Shown here piece by piece: positions 11,745 to 23,446 of a DNA stretch of 64,000 bases. Each line of letters opens with the position of its first letter. Position 1 is the stretch's first letter. The DNA comes from Hibiscus mutabilis (lineage: Eukaryota > Streptophyta > Magnoliopsida > Malvales > Malvaceae), in contig CM033721.1 of assembly GCA_019671005.1 (NCBI GenBank), positions 50,758,864-50,822,863 on the forward strand, written 5' to 3'. The notes below the pieces were generated by a model. The model was not told where the DNA came from. It ran no database searches and saw only the letters and a list, made by a program, of their open reading frames with translations. The position numbers were made by a program, and so were the translations under genes.

Positions 11745-13230
11745 TAATGGTCTCAATAGAGTTTGAGTCTTTGGACATTAAATTTGAATGGAGTTCCCCC
11801 AAATCTATCAATCCAATGACTCAAAACTACAAAGCGATCCACCCTACTGCACTTATTTCGCTGCCCAAACCACGTAAACCTATTTCCTATCAATGGTACA
11901 TCAATTAAGTTCGCCAATTCAATAGAATCTACAAATTCAGCAATCCCCTACCATCACCAACACACCCAATTCTCTCGTCAATCAACATTACCATGATGAA
12001 GTCTCCCCCTAAGCACTAGAATGTCAATATGTTCTATTATCGAACCCAAAGACTCCCAAACCACACCTTGTAAATCCATTATTCAAGGTGCATAAATCCC
12101 CAACACTCCACAATGCCAAATTTTAGCAATCCAAGTCCCCATAATAATCACAAAATGTCTCTGGACTAAGACGTTCTCTACTACGAATTTTGACATCTTC
12201 CATACCAAAAAAATCCCTCTCGATCAACCCTCTAAAGAAGAATAAAAAATTTCTGAATTCCATATCTTACTTACAATTTGTACTGAAAACTTATCCAATT
12301 TTCATTCCTGAAGCATCACCATATCACATTGGTATCGCTGCAACAAATCTCTAACCGCTTTCTTCTTTGCCTATGCACCTAAACCCCTAATGTTCCACTG
12401 CAATACCCACATCCCCTCGTACTATTGAACCTTCTCATGACTCTCAATGATTAGCGCAATATCACCGACTATTCCTTCCTCATTACCAATCATTGTTGCA
12501 GCTAGGAACTTTCCCAAATCCATAGTAGATTGAGCCTCCCTCTTAATGGCTTGTTGTCGGCTCAAAAAATTTGAGGATTGTAGAGATGCTTTCGAAAATG
12601 GATGATTTAGAGGTAGATTTTTCCTTAGTCTACCACGTCCAAGCCCATTGTTTTATGCTTTCACATTCACTAATCGACACTCCTCATGGGATGAAAGACT
12701 ATGATTCACGTCATTGGCTTTCTTTTCTTTTTTAGTCTTTCCCTTAGATATCCACTGATCCACGTCTGAGGCCTTAGTCTTTGGACCAACCCTATCTCAA
12801 GTCTCAATAGGCATACCAATTGCAATAGACCTTCTTGGGTTAGATTCTCGATCAATCCATCCAGTCTCTTCTTCCATATGTCGAGTCTCATGCACTCTAA
12901 AAGAATCTGAATCTCCCAATTTTGCAGGAGAATCATCTTTCCTGTAGGAATTATCTTTCTCTAAAAAAATACAAATGGTCATTTCCCTCAATCACCACCG
13001 TTCCATCTCTCACCTCCTCCCACTGTGTCATTACCATTGCACCATTGTGCTCCAAATCAGTTTGTCTTTGACCATCAATAGCCTGTACTGGACTGTTGTT
13101 ACTATGTCCACTCTTTTGATTTGCCTCTTCATGACTATCCACCACCTTCTTCGTTGTATTTGTCTTCTTATCCTCCCTACGATCCGATATGTCACTATCA
13201 CCCTCACAACACAATTCGTAACTGGTTTAA
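11745..13230 (-). pseudogene. L1-type LINE relic with endonuclease domain
   Basis: Minus-strand translation gives the opening of an L1 apurinic/apyrimidinic endonuclease: QWNIRGLGA followed by KKKAVRDLL and CDMVMLQE (about 12405-12310). The conserved C-terminal block is PLIGNRFTWFGQRN, then SRVDRFVVLSHWIDRF (about 11900-11790). These match the plant L1 pattern (WN.RGLG...K...V..L, ..QE.K, FTW......SR.DRFL.S..W). Upstream, 13214-12700 reads as hydrophilic sequence consistent with the ORF1-ORF2 junction region. RT, the 3' end and a poly(A) tail are missing; the fragment is cut at about 11745. Several stops are present. In live L1 elements the domain nicks target DNA for target-primed reverse transcription. 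Confidence 0.75.
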
Positions 13231-13234
13231 TATA

Positions 13235-13949
13235 ATGAACAATCAATTGCAAATGGGCAAGAAGGGGTGAATTGGCAATAAAAATTTTGCTGAAGCTAAC
13301 TGTAAAAGCAATAAAAAATGAGACAATAAATTTAGAGTGGTTCAACCATCTCAATAAGGTTTATATCCACTACCTTAGCTATCCATACTAAGGATTTCTC
13401 AAATCCACTAGATTTGTTTTCCTTTTGAGGCTCAAGGAGATAACTTACAACTCCTTTAAGGTTTATACCCCAGAACCTTAAGAATACACTCAAAGAAAGA
13501 AATATAAAATTAGCAAACTAAGAAACCTCACAAGGTAGTTTGTTTGCACAGATAAGGCGCACTAAAGCCCCACACACTTGAATAAAAGGATTACAATAAA
13601 GATCACTCAAGTGGGTTTATAAGAACATGACAAATTTAGCTCAAAGGTTGTTGGATGTGTTCTTGAATGGTTTAAACTTGTTGAATAGTTGTTGAAGAAG
13701 CTTTGGAGACTTAGTTTTATAACCCTTCATTGATTTCTAGCTATTTGGGTGCTTGGGATATTGATTATAGCCGTTAGGCTGTATTTTTTCCACAGTAAAT
13801 ACTATCTAGCAACACTGGGTATCCAAACATGAGATCATGTATTGGTACCTATCATAAGAAGAAAGAGTGTTGTAACAAATGGGTACTGGTACGCAAAAGG
13901 GTGTATCAGTACGGAGTGACTATTTTACAAAGAGTATTGATATAGGCTG
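13235..13949 (-). repeat. J-like copia LTR fragment
   Basis: Shares with the J LTRs, in order, ggtgaattgg, aaaatgagaca, a gtggttcaa block, ccactacc, acctcacaaggta..tgtttgcaca and cacacttga..a, plus GTATCGGTAC-like words (13855-13920). It is clearly diverged from both J LTRs, so it belongs to another member of the family. It is broken at 13950 by chromovirus C; the continuation would lie beyond the window. Confidence 0.65.
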
Positions 13950-15136
13950 TGTAACGACCTGAATTTCAAAATTTGAGAGTCAGTTTAACCTGAAGTGTGG
14001 GCTTCGCATTTGGGACGAGTGTTGAGCTTTGATAGCTTTAGTGGGCTATCTTTTTTTGTGGGATTTATGCCTTGGGTGGTTATTTTGGTGTAAAATGATG
14101 AGGGAGGGGTATTTGTGTAACTTACCCTTTTTGGAAGAGGGGGAAAGGGAGGTTTTTAATTTTTCTGTGAAAAGTATGTTGGTGAGATCATCTTTTGCCT
14201 CCTTCTCTTCTTCTTCTTCTTCTTATTCTCTCATCTTCCCACCCCAAAGTTAAGTGAAAAGTTGAATCTTTGGGTTTTGTGGTATGAATCACGTTTTGGG
14301 CTATTAGGAACAGTTGTTTACCAATCAAGGATCTATAATTCAAGGTAAGAATGGCTTGAAATGGTGGAGGGAGAGATTTTGGTGAGGGTGTGTAAGGAAG
14401 AACATGATTGGATCTTGGGAGCTCAATCCTTGAGTTATATTTGTGGTTTTACTTCCTTAGATTCCCCAATAGTGTAATAATACGTTTTGCAACCTCTTCC
14501 CGAAGCTGTATGGCACCGGGCCTCACCCGAGAGGGTACGTTCTCGAAGTTATGTGTCACCAGCCTCACTCCAGGTTTGGTGGTATGGTATTGGGTTATGT
14601 GTGATTGATTAGTATCCCCTTTTGCTTTCTACGTGTTTAGGCGGCTAGTGGTAGCGCCAATGTTGTTATTTATGCCATGATTATCATTGTTAGATGTTGC
14701 TCATATTTATGTTTTGCGTGAAGCATGGTTGAGTGGAAGTGTATCCACTGTGCTTCGTTAGATTAGCGTTCGGAATTGTTGTTTCTATTCGCAGGTTAGT
14801 AGGTTGGTGTGCATCGTCGGAGCACCATCAGAGTAGGATTTCAGCATCAACTTGTGTCTGAGTACAATACTTAGATTATTTGGGCTATGTATTCGTAGGA
14901 CCCTATGTTGTATTGTAACTCTTATTTTGGATTTTAACTTACGTGTTGAATACTTTTAATTATGTATTTTTAAATAAAGCTCTCATGTAACATTTTAATG
15001 GGTTTATTGACTTTGAAATATTAAACTTAATGGATTTTATGAAATGTTTGTGTTAGGCTAAAACTAGTTGAAAATTTTTGGCATTGGGTTTGGGCTTGAG
15101 GCCCAACTTGTGACAATTCAGGTTGGATATGTTACA
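13950..15136 (+). repeat. 5' LTR of C (1187 bp)
   Basis: Starts TGTAACGACCTG and ends GGATATGTTACA just before the PBS. The first ~195 bases pair with 23251-23446 (shared gagagtcagttta, gtgtgggcttcg, tagtgggctatctttt, gatgagggagg). Between 14190 and 14230 it has a TTC-rich tract. The ORFs 14029-14253 and 14408-14608 lie within the LTR and look like chance readings. Confidence 0.9.
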
Positions 15137-15140
15137 ACAG

Positions 15141-15152
15141 TGGTATCAAAGC
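15141..15152 (+). promoter_or_regulatory. Primer binding site of C
   Basis: tggtatcaaagc follows four bases after the LTR end. It matches the initiator-tRNA-Met PBS TGGTATCAGAGC with one change. Confidence 0.85.
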
Positions 15153-15305
15153 ATAGGTTTAGCCAGTTCTAGGAAGCCCCGGGGTTGTCTAGAGAGTGTT
15201 GTATAGGTGTCTAGCTAATGCGTGGCCTATAAGTCGAATTTGTACTCATTTAAGTTGAATATTTGATGGTGTAACCTTATTTGTTTGATTGTGCACAAAA
15301 GAATC

Positions 15306-16430
15306 ATGCTAAAAAGGGCACAAGATCAAGAGGAGAGTTGGGACTCTCGAAGAGATAGCTTTAATGAGGATTATGTCCCTGGTTTGGAGGATATGTCAAA
15401 GAAAGATAGAGGTTGAGGGGCTAACTATTTCCCCCATCTGCACCGAGCCTTCACCGGATTCTGAGAGCCATACCTAGGCCATCAGCTACTCCTTGTGAGG
15501 AACCAATTGAGAGGGTATGTCGCCAAGGTGCTACGAACTTTCTTGGATTAGGATAAGACAATCCGGTGTAAGTGGATCAGTGGTTGAGGGACACCCGTTG
15601 GATCATGCGTCAGATGAGGTTGAGATCTGAGGACAAGTTGATGTGTCTTCTCTCTCTGTTGAAAAAGAATGCTCATGAATGGTGGGAGACGGTAGAGTTA
15701 CGTTGGTATTCTAACCAACCTACTTAGAATGACTTCCTGGATGAGCTCGAGAAGAAGTATGTTGGTGAAGCCCACATTGATAGCTTGAGAGATCGGTTCA
15801 ACCGCCTTGTCCAAGGGGACCGGATAGTCTTTGAATACGAGCAACAGTTCCTGCAGCTAAGTAGGTATGCCCCTTAGTTGGTTGCCACCGAGAATATGAG
15901 GTGCAAGTGGTTTTTGGAAGGTATGAGGAAGGAAATTCAGACCTACTTAACTGTTTCCCCCACCGAAGGTGTTTTTAGAGTTGACTTCTAGTGCCAAGTC
16001 ACTTGAGCAAGTGCAAGGTTTGACCTATGGCCGCTTCTAGTGAGCAAGAGAGCTTGAGTGGGAGGACTTAGAACTTCTCCAACAACTCACAGTCTTACTC
16101 TAAAAGGAACAAAAATCGTTAGAACCAATGAAGAGGAGCTTCGAATCAGAGTTCAAGATTAGGCCGTAGGTCGAAGTCTGCTAGTCGTATAAGACCTTCA
16201 TCATCTTTTGCCATGATAAGTCCGGAAGGCTCTTAGAGAAGTGTGGGCGCACCAGTTTGTGGACAATGTGGGCGTAAGATAGGGGTGAGTGTTAGGGCTT
16301 GGCCATATTTTGCTTTGAGTGTGGATCACCATCCCATTTTGTGAGGGACTTTTCGGTAGCTGCCAACGCTACTCAAGTTTAGACTCAAATGACATCTTAT
16401 CTAGATCATAAGGGTCAGGGATGTACTAGA
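15306..16430 (+). pseudogene. Gag of C with degraded zinc knuckle
   Basis: A Met at 15306 opens a reading (MLKRAQDQEESWDSRRD) that is soon broken. Across frames the retrotransposon gag domain is clear: RMRLRSEDKLMCLLSLLKKN, HEWWETVELRW, NDFLDELEKKYVGEAH, LRDRFNRLVQGDRIV, EYEQQFLQLSRYAP and NMRCKWFLEGMRKEIQTY (about 15610-15940). A zinc knuckle lies at 16311-16355 (CFECGSPSHFVRDF), where the fourth ligand Cys has become Phe. An upstream CGQCGRK is also visible at 16258. At least three premature stops, including one after SRYAP, and several frameshifts make it non-functional. Confidence 0.85.
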
Positions 16431-16443
16431 GGAGGAGCGAGCC

Positions 16444-16900
16444 ATGTTTTTGGACATCAGAGTGAGGGTACAGTCCACTACGAGGGAATCAGCAAGGCAG
16501 TATGCAGTCAAGGCCCAAGAGGATTGTGAGGCTATCGATGTTATCTTAGGTACGTTCACATTATTCCCAGTTCCTATTGTTGCTCTTATGGATTCAGGAT
16601 CTACTCATTCCTTTTTTCGTAGTGGGATATCACATTAGTGGTGTACTCATACCAAGGATCTTGAGATAAGGGTTTGTGTAACGAGTCCCTAGGGGTATGA
16701 TGTTTTGGTGGATAAGGTGTATCGGAGGTCTCCGATAGCGGTTAAGGGTTTGATCTTCCCGGCTGATTTTGATGGTGTTGTCGTTCTAAGAGTTTTACAC
16801 TATCCTAGGAATAGATTGGTTTTCTGAATATGATGCATGCTTGGGTTGTAGAGCAAGGAGTCTTAAGCTTCATGGGCTTGATAGGGCGAAATTGGTAGTG
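16444..16900 (+). pseudogene. Aspartic protease of C
   Basis: The clean block 16444-16638 includes the active-site motif LMDSGSTHSFF (catalytic Asp at about 16591) within a retropepsin-like context (VILGTFTLFPVPIVA before it). It stops soon afterwards; the reading resumes in other frames to the second conserved motif ILGIDWFSEYDA at about 16805-16840. The enzyme would cleave the Gag-Pol polyprotein. It is broken by stops and frameshifts. Confidence 0.85.
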
Positions 16901-17039
16901 AGGGGTGAGATGAATCCTTGCCTTTCCATTTTAGTGTCGGCCTTAGTGGCATAATGAATGATCCAACAAGGATGCGAGGCCTTCTTAGCTCATGTGATTG
17001 ACACGAGTGTTGAGAGTATAACGCTAGAGAGCCTTAGAC

Positions 17040-17795
17040 TGTTAGAGAGTTTACCGATGTGTTCCAGAAGAGTTACCTAGGCTTCCTCCAGATTGTGAGT
17101 TAGAGTTTCGAATAGATGTGATGTCTGGCACGACACCTATATCCATTGCACTGTATCTCATGGCACTGGCAAAATTAAGGGGGTTGAAGAACTAGAACCA
17201 AGAGTTATTAGAAAGGGGTTTCATTTGACCAAGCATTTCACCTTGGGTGCGCCGGTCTTGTTCGTTAAGAAAAAGGATGGGTCGATTAGAATGTGTATTC
17301 ACTACCATAAACTCAACAAAGTAACAGTGAAGAACCATTATCCCCTATCAAGGATTAATAATCTGTTTGATCAGTTTAGAGGTGGCCGTGTGTTTTCAAA
17401 GATCGACTTGAGATCGGGTTACTACCAGTTAAAAGTAGTGGAAGAGGATGTTTAGAAAACCGCTTTCAGGATGATGTATGAACATTATAAGTATTTGGTA
17501 ATGCCTTTTGGGCTTACCAATGTGCCTGCAGCTTTATGGTCTTGATGAACAGGATTTTCCAGCCTTACCTGGATCAGTTTGTGGTAGTCTTTATTGATGA
17601 CATCTTGGTTTATTCGAGATCAGAAGAGGAGCATGATTATCATATTCGTATTATTCTTCATACCTTGAGGGAGAGGTAACTTTTTGCTATGTTCAGTAAA
17701 TATGAGTTTTGGCTCTTCGAGGTGGTGTTTTTTAGCCACATAGTTGTTGCGGATGGGATTCAGGTTGATCCCCAAAAGATTCAGGCAGTGGTAGA
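17040..17795 (+). pseudogene. Reverse transcriptase of C
   Basis: Starts with the linker ELPRLPPDCELEFRIDV (about 17075-17125). The clean block 17225-17455 holds APVLFVKKKDGSIRMCIHY, HKLNKVTVKNHYPLSRI and FSKIDLRSGYYQL, then a stop at the conserved DV-x-KTAF position. KTAFRMMYEHYKYLVMPFGL follows, and the catalytic box FVVVFIDDILVYS (about 17578-17616, FIDD form) with later FSKYEFWLFEVVFFSHIV. It corresponds to fingers and palm of a gypsy RT, with stops and frameshifts near 17455, 17540 and 17680. Confidence 0.9.
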
Positions 17796-18308
17796 GTGGA
17801 AACCATCATAGCGGCACTCATAACTAAGTTATTACAAAAAGGAGTTCTGTTTGAGTGGAATGAGAAGAGACAGCACAACTTTGAGCAGTTGAAGTCTTAT
17901 CATATGAAATCCCTGGTGTTGACGCAACCTGAACCACGAAAGGATTATGTTGTGTTTAGTGATGCTTCATTGAATGGGCTTGGTTGTGTTCTTATGCAAG
18001 AAGGTAAGGTGGTCCCTTATACTTCAAGACAACTTAAGCCCCAAGAACAGAATTACCCTATGCAAGATTTGGAGTTGGTCGCAGTTATCATTGCCTTGAA
18101 GATTTGGAGACACTATTTGTATGGGGGAAAATGTTATATCTACACTGACCATAAGAGTTTAAAGTACCTCCTCGCCCAAAAGGAGTTGAATTTGAGGCAA
18201 AGACGATGGATTGAGTTGTTAAAAGACTATGATTGTATCATAGAGTATCACCCCTGTAAAGCTAATATGGTGGTTGATGCGTTAAGCTGGAAGTCCATTC
18301 AGACTTGA
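17796..18308 (+). pseudogene. RNase H of C
   Basis: A 170-codon open stretch with the gypsy RNase H landmarks: YVVFSDASLNGLGCVLMQ (first Asp), YPMQDLELVAVIIALK (Glu), YIYTDHKSLKYLL (second Asp) and MVVDALSW at the end. It is the best preserved part of the element. It removes the RNA strand during cDNA synthesis. It is part of a broken pol reading rather than a separate gene; the Met at 17796 is incidental. Confidence 0.9.
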
Positions 18309-19579
18309 GGGCGATGTTCGTCCGAGTGAGGATGACTGAGGATGGTGGGGTTTTAGCCGAGCATCGTGTAGAGCCTACCTTAGAGCTAGAGATTAAGAGA
18401 ACACAAGTGTTAGATGAAGAGTTGATAGCAAAGATTGAGATGCTGCAGAGAGGCGAGGCATCTAATTTTGAAATGTGAGATGGTGGAATCTTTTACTTCA
18501 AAGGTTAGTTATGCATTCCAGCTTTAGAGGATTTGCGAGACCGTATCTTGCGGGAGGTGCACCGTAGTTCGTTTCCTATGCACCCGGGGAGCAATAAGAT
18601 GTACCAAGACCTTCTTCCTTTTTATTGGTGGCCTAGTATGAAAAGAGATGTATCTGAGTTTGTGACAAGATTCTTAACTTGTTAGTAAGTTAAGGCCGAA
18701 CACCAAGTTCCTTCAGCCCATCCAGATTCCATAATGGAAGTGGGATCGTGTAACCATGGATTTGTGACGGGTTTGCAGTTAACCCAAAGGAAGCATGATG
18801 CCATATAGGTAATAGTAGATCATTTAACCAAATATGCTCATTTCTTGCCGGTGCATATGGATTTTATGCTTGAGAAGTTGGCCCGGTTGTAAATTCAAGA
18901 GATAATAAGGCTGCGTGGAGTGCCATCATCTATCATATCAAATAGAGATCCACATTCACTGCAATGTTATGGAAAAAGATACACGAGGCTTTGGACATAA
19001 AGTTGCATTTTAGTACAGCTTTTCATCATCAGACTGATTTCCAGTCTAAGTGAGTTACCCAGATTTTAGAGGATATGCTTTGATGTTGTATCATTGACTT
19101 CGAGACGAGTTGGGAAGAGAAGTTATCGCTTGTCGAGTTTGCCTACAACAACAGCTTTCAATTGAGTACCAAGATGTATCCTTTTGAGGCCTTGTATGGG
19201 CGTAGGTGTAGAACACCCTTATGTTGGATCGAGCTTAATGAGAGAAGAATGATGGGGTCAGATTTGATTAGACCAACTAAGGAGAAGGTTCATATAATTA
19301 GGGAAAGGCTATAAGCGGCCTTTTATCGTAAAAAAGCTTATGCAGACCAGAAGCATAAGCACATCGAGTACGAGGTTGATGACAAGGTATTCCTCAAGGT
19401 GTCACCATGGAAAAGAGTAATCCACTTTGGGCGAACGGACAAGTTGAGCCTGAGGTTTATAAGGTCATATAAGATTCTTGAGAGGGCTGGACCCGTAGCT
19501 TACCGGTTAGCTTTACCTCTAGAGATGGCACACATTCACAATGTGTTTCATGTGTCTATGTTGAGACGTTACCGTTACG
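18309..19579 (+). pseudogene. Integrase of C, part 1
   Basis: Zinc-binding region: LREVHRSSFPMHPGSNKMY, FYWWPSMKRDVSEFV, then LTC followed by two stops and VKAEHQ (about 18550-18705). The usual CLTCQQVKAEHQ has lost its first Cys and both Gln codons. The core is heavily frameshifted: VDHLTKYAHFLPV, an SNRDPHS form of the usual S(D)RDP, and AYNNSF-like pieces to about 19170. A clean C-terminal block at 19399-19579 contains SLRFIRSYKILERAGPVAYR, AHIHNVFHVSMLRRYRY, the GPY/F-module region. The reading is cut by the solo LTR at 19580 and continues at 22999. Confidence 0.85.
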
Positions 19580-22500
19580 TGTAGCCCCCTCAACCCGGCC
19601 TAGTCGTAAGACCAGACCGAACGGTTACACGGAGTTTACTGAAGAAAATCCGTGAAGGTTCACTTCGATAAACAACCTTTTTCCTTTTTATCTTCTCTAT
19701 ATGTAAAAATATTAACCTAAGTGTACATACTGGCAGCAGGTGAAATTACAACTCAATCAGGCATCGATTTGACATCCAATTACAACGACTTGTATTTAGG
19801 GACCAATTTACAAATTTGACAAATTACAGGGACTTATTGTGAAATTAAAGTCGCCAATATTTAATTAGGCAGGTTTCATACTCACATATCAAATTTCAGC
19901 TCAAATTGATCATCCAAACTCACTCAATTGCATTCACATTAATCAGGGACCAAAACATAAAGGTACGAAACATTAGAAGATTCCAAATAACCAACTTACC
20001 TAACACTGTATCGGTACACTCGGGCACTGTATCTGTACGCCCTTGATGGTTCATAATTCCCAAATTCCATTGGCACAAAACCGTATCAATACAGTCTCGT
20101 GTACCGAAATGCCTAGCCAATTTGGCCTTGGCCCATACCTATACGCACCAACCCGTACCGGTACGTTGAGCCTGTCTGGGCTTAACTGTACTGATATGCT
20201 GGGTCGTGTACCGATACGCCTGGACCAAGAATGACATCATTTGTTAGTTTAACATACAATTAAGCTAAGCAAACCACTTAATCATGCTTCTAGGACATAA
20301 GAAACATAAACCAGTATCAAACCTCATCCAAAACACAAGGAACATCAACCATACGTTTTATCTTGCATCCAAAAGAAACTATAGGCATGAAACCTACGAA
20401 CCAAGCCAAACGAGATACTAAAAACCATATCAAGGCATAAACCAAATAAAACAATCCATTTACAATACCAAAACAGCAATATAAACTTGCTCAAATAGGG
20501 AGTTCAACAACATCTCACAAAACCATAAGGAATCCCCCATTTCCCTTATTAAACATAGTCTACTTTGGAAACATGCGTTCATATAAGAAGTCCTTAGATC
20601 ACCTTCACTTGCTTGCTTCCTCCGAAACCTTAAGTCACTGTATTGATGGACGAAGAGAGCGTAAGCATACTAGGCTTAGTGAGGAGTGCTCAATAACAAC
20701 ACATTGTCAATGCATTTTAAAACCGGTTTCTATACCACATTGAAATCACTTTTCAATCCATGATTAAATTGTCATTTAAAAACATCATGCCTTCAAAACC
20801 ATATACTTTAACAATTCAAAATCCAGCATATTAACCTATATGCAACATGTATCATTAAACCAACAGCAACTCACATTGCTAACCTCAATTTAAGCCTTCC
20901 CATGCATAACATACCATATGCAAAGCTTAAAGAGTAAACATGTATAAATCCATTATACAACACATGATACATTAACAATTATATTGGCTCGCAAGTGGTC
21001 ATCAGCAAGTTCTATTTACAAAACATAACATCGGATACGCGGATTCACAAGTGTTCTCCCAACACTTCATACATTCTCACCAACAACACAAGGTTCACAC
21101 ATGGGAGCATTCGGTACACAATATAAACCCCTCAACCGTTGTGACACCCGTGGTGGAGTATTCGGTATCCATATCAACCCCTCAACACCACTCATTGGTA
21201 GATGTATAACCCCCTAACGAGAGTTTTCGGTACCATAAACCCCTCAATCGTTAGGGTACTTGGACAGAGTATTCGGTACCCATATCAACCCCTCTACGTC
21301 TAATGTGACTTATTTTATAGTGCACTCAATCCTATAGCCGGCTAACTATATCCGATTACATTTTAAAACCATTTCCATACCATCACTTGCCAATATAATT
21401 CACAATTAGCCATGAACCTCAATATTTTTAAAGCAATTTACCAAAACATACCCAAGCATCCAACCATGCTTTCACAAGTATAAATCATGCTTACAAGGAT
21501 CATTCACCAATGCATCCTTTATCAACACTTTATCAAAAATAGTAGACATCGTATTTGAAATCATGCTTCAACAGTGGAAATCATGTAAATCAAAACAAGT
21601 ACATAAATCATTTCGTAAAATAAGCACAGCCGAGAGAGAAAACCCTTTTACTTACTTCCGAGTTTAAACCAGCGTTTCAAACTAGATTTAAACTCCCTTA
21701 AACCACCTTTTAAACCATTCCAAAGCTAGAAAACACGTTCTCACTCACAGACACCCGAAACATGGATTCACTGACACGCAATCAAGCGTCCGAAGACTCC
21801 AAAGCTTCACCGGTAGCTTCCAAAACGTTCTCCCCTATTTTAACCATATTATAACAGAGGATTAATGTATCATAATACATTCAAAACCCCAACTAGCAAT
21901 TCCTCAACATTGCCTTGCTTAAAAGCATCAAAACACCTATCCAAAACAACCAAAACGACTTTGATTCACATCCAAAACTTAACCCAGCCATAGCCTAACA
22001 CTTCCAAACATCAATTAACATCCAAACGAAACCTAAAAACCATCTCATAACATCCTTTATACCTCCAGCAACTAATAAACACCCACAACACCCCAAAAAC
22101 TCATAATTAGCAACTAAAAAAACTAGAGATTCATTTGATTTCAGGATTCTATTGGTAAAACCAATCCATTATCATCATAAGATATCAAATTCATGATATA
22201 ACCTCATCATAAACTCTGCAAAATAGATCTAAAACGAAGATCTCATAATCACCTCAATTAAATCTCAATTAAACCATTTCTCTTCAAAATAAATCCACAA
22301 CACTAATTAGAAATCATTTGTAAAGGATTAAGAACTTGGAAATTTCAATAAAGAGACATCATTAAAGGAGAAGAGCAAACCTCACCTCCAAAGATTGAAA
22401 ACTCTCTCAATTGGATGATTTTTACACTAAAGAAACAAAGGAAAATCAATGAGAATTTGAGGAAACAAGTTGAGAAATCCATTAGAAATGATTAGCTTAA

Positions 22501-22993
22501 GAAAACAAGATCATTACCTCGAATCTTTTCTGAGAAAATAGATGTTTGGCTGAAGATATTTTGAGATAAACTCAAGAGAAAAAAGTTAATTCAATTTTGT
22601 TTTTAGGAAATAACTACCATCCTTTTAATAAACCCTCTTTAATCATTTAATTAAAACACTTTACAACTAATGCAATTAAGAGAGAAATCTGATAAAAACA
22701 TTTAGGCTTAATAGATCCTTAGAGATTCTAAGTTTTAACCCTTTTACAAAACAGTCACTAAAAATAGTTTTCATTTTCTACATTTTGGTCACTAACCCAA
22801 AATGTCCAATTTCCAAATCTTATTTTCCAAAATCAACTTTACCAAAAATAAATATATATTTAATAAATATTTTTCTATATTTTTATCCCTTGTAAAAATA
22901 TACTATCCCAAAATCGACTCAAATCTCTAACCAGTCCATCAGACGGCCTAATCTAACCCTCAAAACCACTAGGCCCAAAACTGGGGCGTTACA
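19580..22993 (-). mobile_element. Reverse solo LTR of the B family (3414 bp)
   Basis: Flanked by the target-site duplication ttacg (19575-19579, 22994-22998), with + strand ends TGTAGCCCCCTC and GGGGCGTTACA. Removing it restores the chromovirus integrase reading ...RRYRYDPSHV, which is decisive. Its reverse complement matches the 5' LTR of B (23447-26701): start TGTAACGCCCC.gttttaggcctagaggttt, the gagg/cctcactaag..gcttacgctctc block (20660-20700 against 25592-25630), and the end next to gaccta-rich sequence. It contains GTATCGGTAC words (20008, 20206). There is no internal region, so it is a solo LTR. Confidence 0.93.
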
Positions 22994-22998
22994 TTACG

Positions 22999-23220
22999 AC
23001 CCATCACATGTTATTCCTCTTGAAGAGATTGAAATCAAGACTGATTTAACCTATGAGGACCAACCAATAAGAGTGTTAGACAAGGGAGTCAAGGAATTGC
23101 GATACAAGTGTATACATTTAGTTAAGATGTTTTGAAGGAACAACAGAGTCAGACACGTGGAAATTTGAGAAGGGCATGAAGCTACTTTATCCGCATCTGT
23201 TTCTAAAAGGTAAATTTTGA
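22999..23220 (+). pseudogene. Integrase of C, part 2 (C-terminal tail)
   Basis: Continues the integrase after the solo LTR: DPSHVIPLEEIEIKTDLTYE, then DQPIRVLDKGVKELR and HLVKMF-stop-RNN. This matches the conserved chromovirus tail (SHV....I.L...LTY.E.P..ILDR....LR.K.I.LVKV.WRNH), with the Trp codon before RNN now a stop. The stretch after it, normally EEATWE...M...YPHLF, is visible only as a decayed trace. In chromoviruses this tail leads into a chromodomain-like region guiding integration to heterochromatin. Confidence 0.85.
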
Positions 23221-23235
23221 GGATGAAGTTTTCTT

Positions 23236-23250
23236 TAAGGATGGAAGAGT
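23236..23250 (+). promoter_or_regulatory. Polypurine tract of C
   Basis: The purine-rich taaggatggaagag precedes the 3' LTR start. The preceding tttgaggatgaagttt is also usual in Tekay/Del elements. Confidence 0.75.
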
Positions 23251-23446
23251 TTTAACGACCCAGATTTTAGAATCTGAGAGTCAGTTTAATTCAAAGTGTG
23301 GGCTTCGTGTTTGGCTCAAGTGTTGGGCTTTGAGAGCTTTAGTGGGCTATCTTTTGTTGTGGGCTTTAGGCCTTGAGTGGTTATTTTGGTGTAGGATGAT
23401 GAGGGAGGGTATTTGTGTAACTTACCCTTTTAGAAGAGGGGGAAAG
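23251..23446 (+). repeat. 3' LTR of C, first 196 bp
   Basis: Starts TTTAACGACCCAG against TGTAACGACCTG in the 5' LTR and follows it to ...agaggggg(a)aag, where element B starts. The remainder must lie beyond B, outside the window. The terminal TG has become TT. Confidence 0.88.

Larger units (their letters stand above)
13950..23446 (+). mobile_element. C: Tekay/Del-type Ty3/gypsy chromovirus, degenerate
   Basis: 5' LTR (13950-15136), tRNA-Met-type PBS, gag with zinc knuckle, PR, RT, RNase H and integrase in the gypsy order, then a PPT and the start of the 3' LTR (23251-23446). It is interrupted by a reverse solo LTR in INT (19580-22993) and by element B in the 3' LTR. Many in-frame stops and frameshifts show it is old and inactive. 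The integrase tail and its order after RH place it with chromoviruses. The flank ggctg (13945-13949) is the candidate 5' target-site copy; the 3' copy is outside the window. Confidence 0.9.
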